Positions 63,870 to 64,000 of a stretch of 64,000 nt of DNA are shown in pieces. Made by a program: the position numbers and the translations under genes. The notes below the pieces were generated by a model. The model made no database searches. It saw nothing but the letters and a program-made list of their open reading frames with translations, and was not told the DNA's origin. Positions within the stretch are counted from its first letter, which is position 1; every line of letters begins with the position of its first letter. Source of the stretch: Methylocystis sp. (GTDB lineage Bacteria > Pseudomonadota > Alphaproteobacteria > Rhizobiales > Beijerinckiaceae); the NCBI GenBank assembly GCA_002929055.1, contig PERY01000001.1, positions 152,855 through 216,854 of the forward strand. Direction: 5' to 3'.

Positions 63870-64000
63870 TCTGCGCGCTCCGGGCGACCGGTGATCATGG
63901 GCTTCAGCACGCCCTTCACGCCCACCGCGAAGCCGACATGCAGGACGATGAAGAAGACGAGCGCGCCCATTGCGAAGAAATGCACCCGCCGCGCGGCTTC
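63866..64000 (-). CDS. Cytochrome b561-like partner of the molybdoenzyme, C-terminal fragment
   Basis: Not in the ORF track. The minus strand reads EAARRVHFFAMGALVFFIVLH, then VGFAVGVKGVLKPMITGRPERAE and a stop at 63866-63868. The segment RVHFFAMGALVFFIVLHVGF is the last membrane helix of a haem-b protein with two His, as in the b561/MsrQ-type membrane subunits. GAATGA couples its stop with the molybdoenzyme start. The rest lies outside the window. Confidence 0.8.
   Translation of the reverse strand, partial: EAARRVHFFAMGALVFFIVLHVGFAVGVKGVLKPMITGRPERAE

Overview
The window is a 64 kb piece of a high-GC (roughly two thirds GC by eye) alphaproteobacterial chromosome. A MucR/Ros regulator, a TIGR02300 acidic protein, the def-fmt-truA block, a TlpA/argH pair and a lemA-M48 pair point to Hyphomicrobiales (Rhizobiales). 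A methylotroph-type lineage (Methylocystaceae/Beijerinckiaceae) is possible, but nothing here proves methane or methanol use. There is no rRNA, phage, integrase, transposase or CRISPR array. One tRNA is present (Gly, anticodon TCC).

Layout. 1-276: edge of a VapBC-type toxin-antitoxin pair. 0.3-5.1 kb: envelope genes, including an M23 endopeptidase, msrA, MepA and a YkuD L,D-transpeptidase. 5.3-11.0 kb: a tightly overlapping five-gene operon (UDP-galactopyranose-mutase-like flavoprotein, GtrA flippase-like protein, a GT-C-like polytopic protein, a Tat-exported protein, a DUF1624 acyltransferase-like membrane protein). 11.1-18.0 kb, minus strand: trpB, trpF, GDP-mannose synthesis and a SUV3-like helicase. 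18.8-27.1 kb: a surface-glycan operon for a CDP-3,6-dideoxyhexose (rfbF, rfbG, rfbH, a 4-ketoreductase/epimerase candidate) plus an FkbM methyltransferase and a GtrA/GtrB/polytopic-protein trio. 27.1-30.9 kb: tex, a frameshifted SEC-C gene, tRNA-Gly, the TIGR02300 gene and mucR.

31-36 kb: acrylyl-CoA-reductase-like MDR enzyme, Gre-like factor, leucine-rich-repeat protein, orphan ParA and rarA. 36-43 kb: an outer-membrane beta-barrel protein, then a complete heavy-metal RND efflux operon (adaptor, CzcA/CusA pump, TolC). 43-44.6 kb: small secreted proteins, including a tandem pair of Cys-containing paralogues with matching terminators. 44.7-53.6 kb: acnA, an MFS exporter, recQ, a DUF1289 protein, a peroxiredoxin, a GlcG-like protein and TlpA. 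53.6-57.5 kb: an argH operon with a degenerate ThiE-like protein, a Sel1-repeat protein and a carboxylesterase. 57.6-58.3 kb: an AT-rich, probably imported membrane-protein gene. 58.4-64 kb: M48 peptidase/LemA, def-fmt-truA, and an MsrP/sulfite-oxidase-like molybdoenzyme with the end of its cytochrome b partner.

The main themes are cell-envelope and surface-glycan assembly, metal efflux and core metabolism. The points most worth a second look are the two GtrA glycosylation operons, the dideoxyhexose cluster that lacks its reductase, the duplicated Cys-protein pair, the twice-frameshifted SEC-C gene, a terminator hairpin carrying the tex ribosome-binding site, a MucR with a degenerate zinc finger, and several families of palindromic intergenic repeats.
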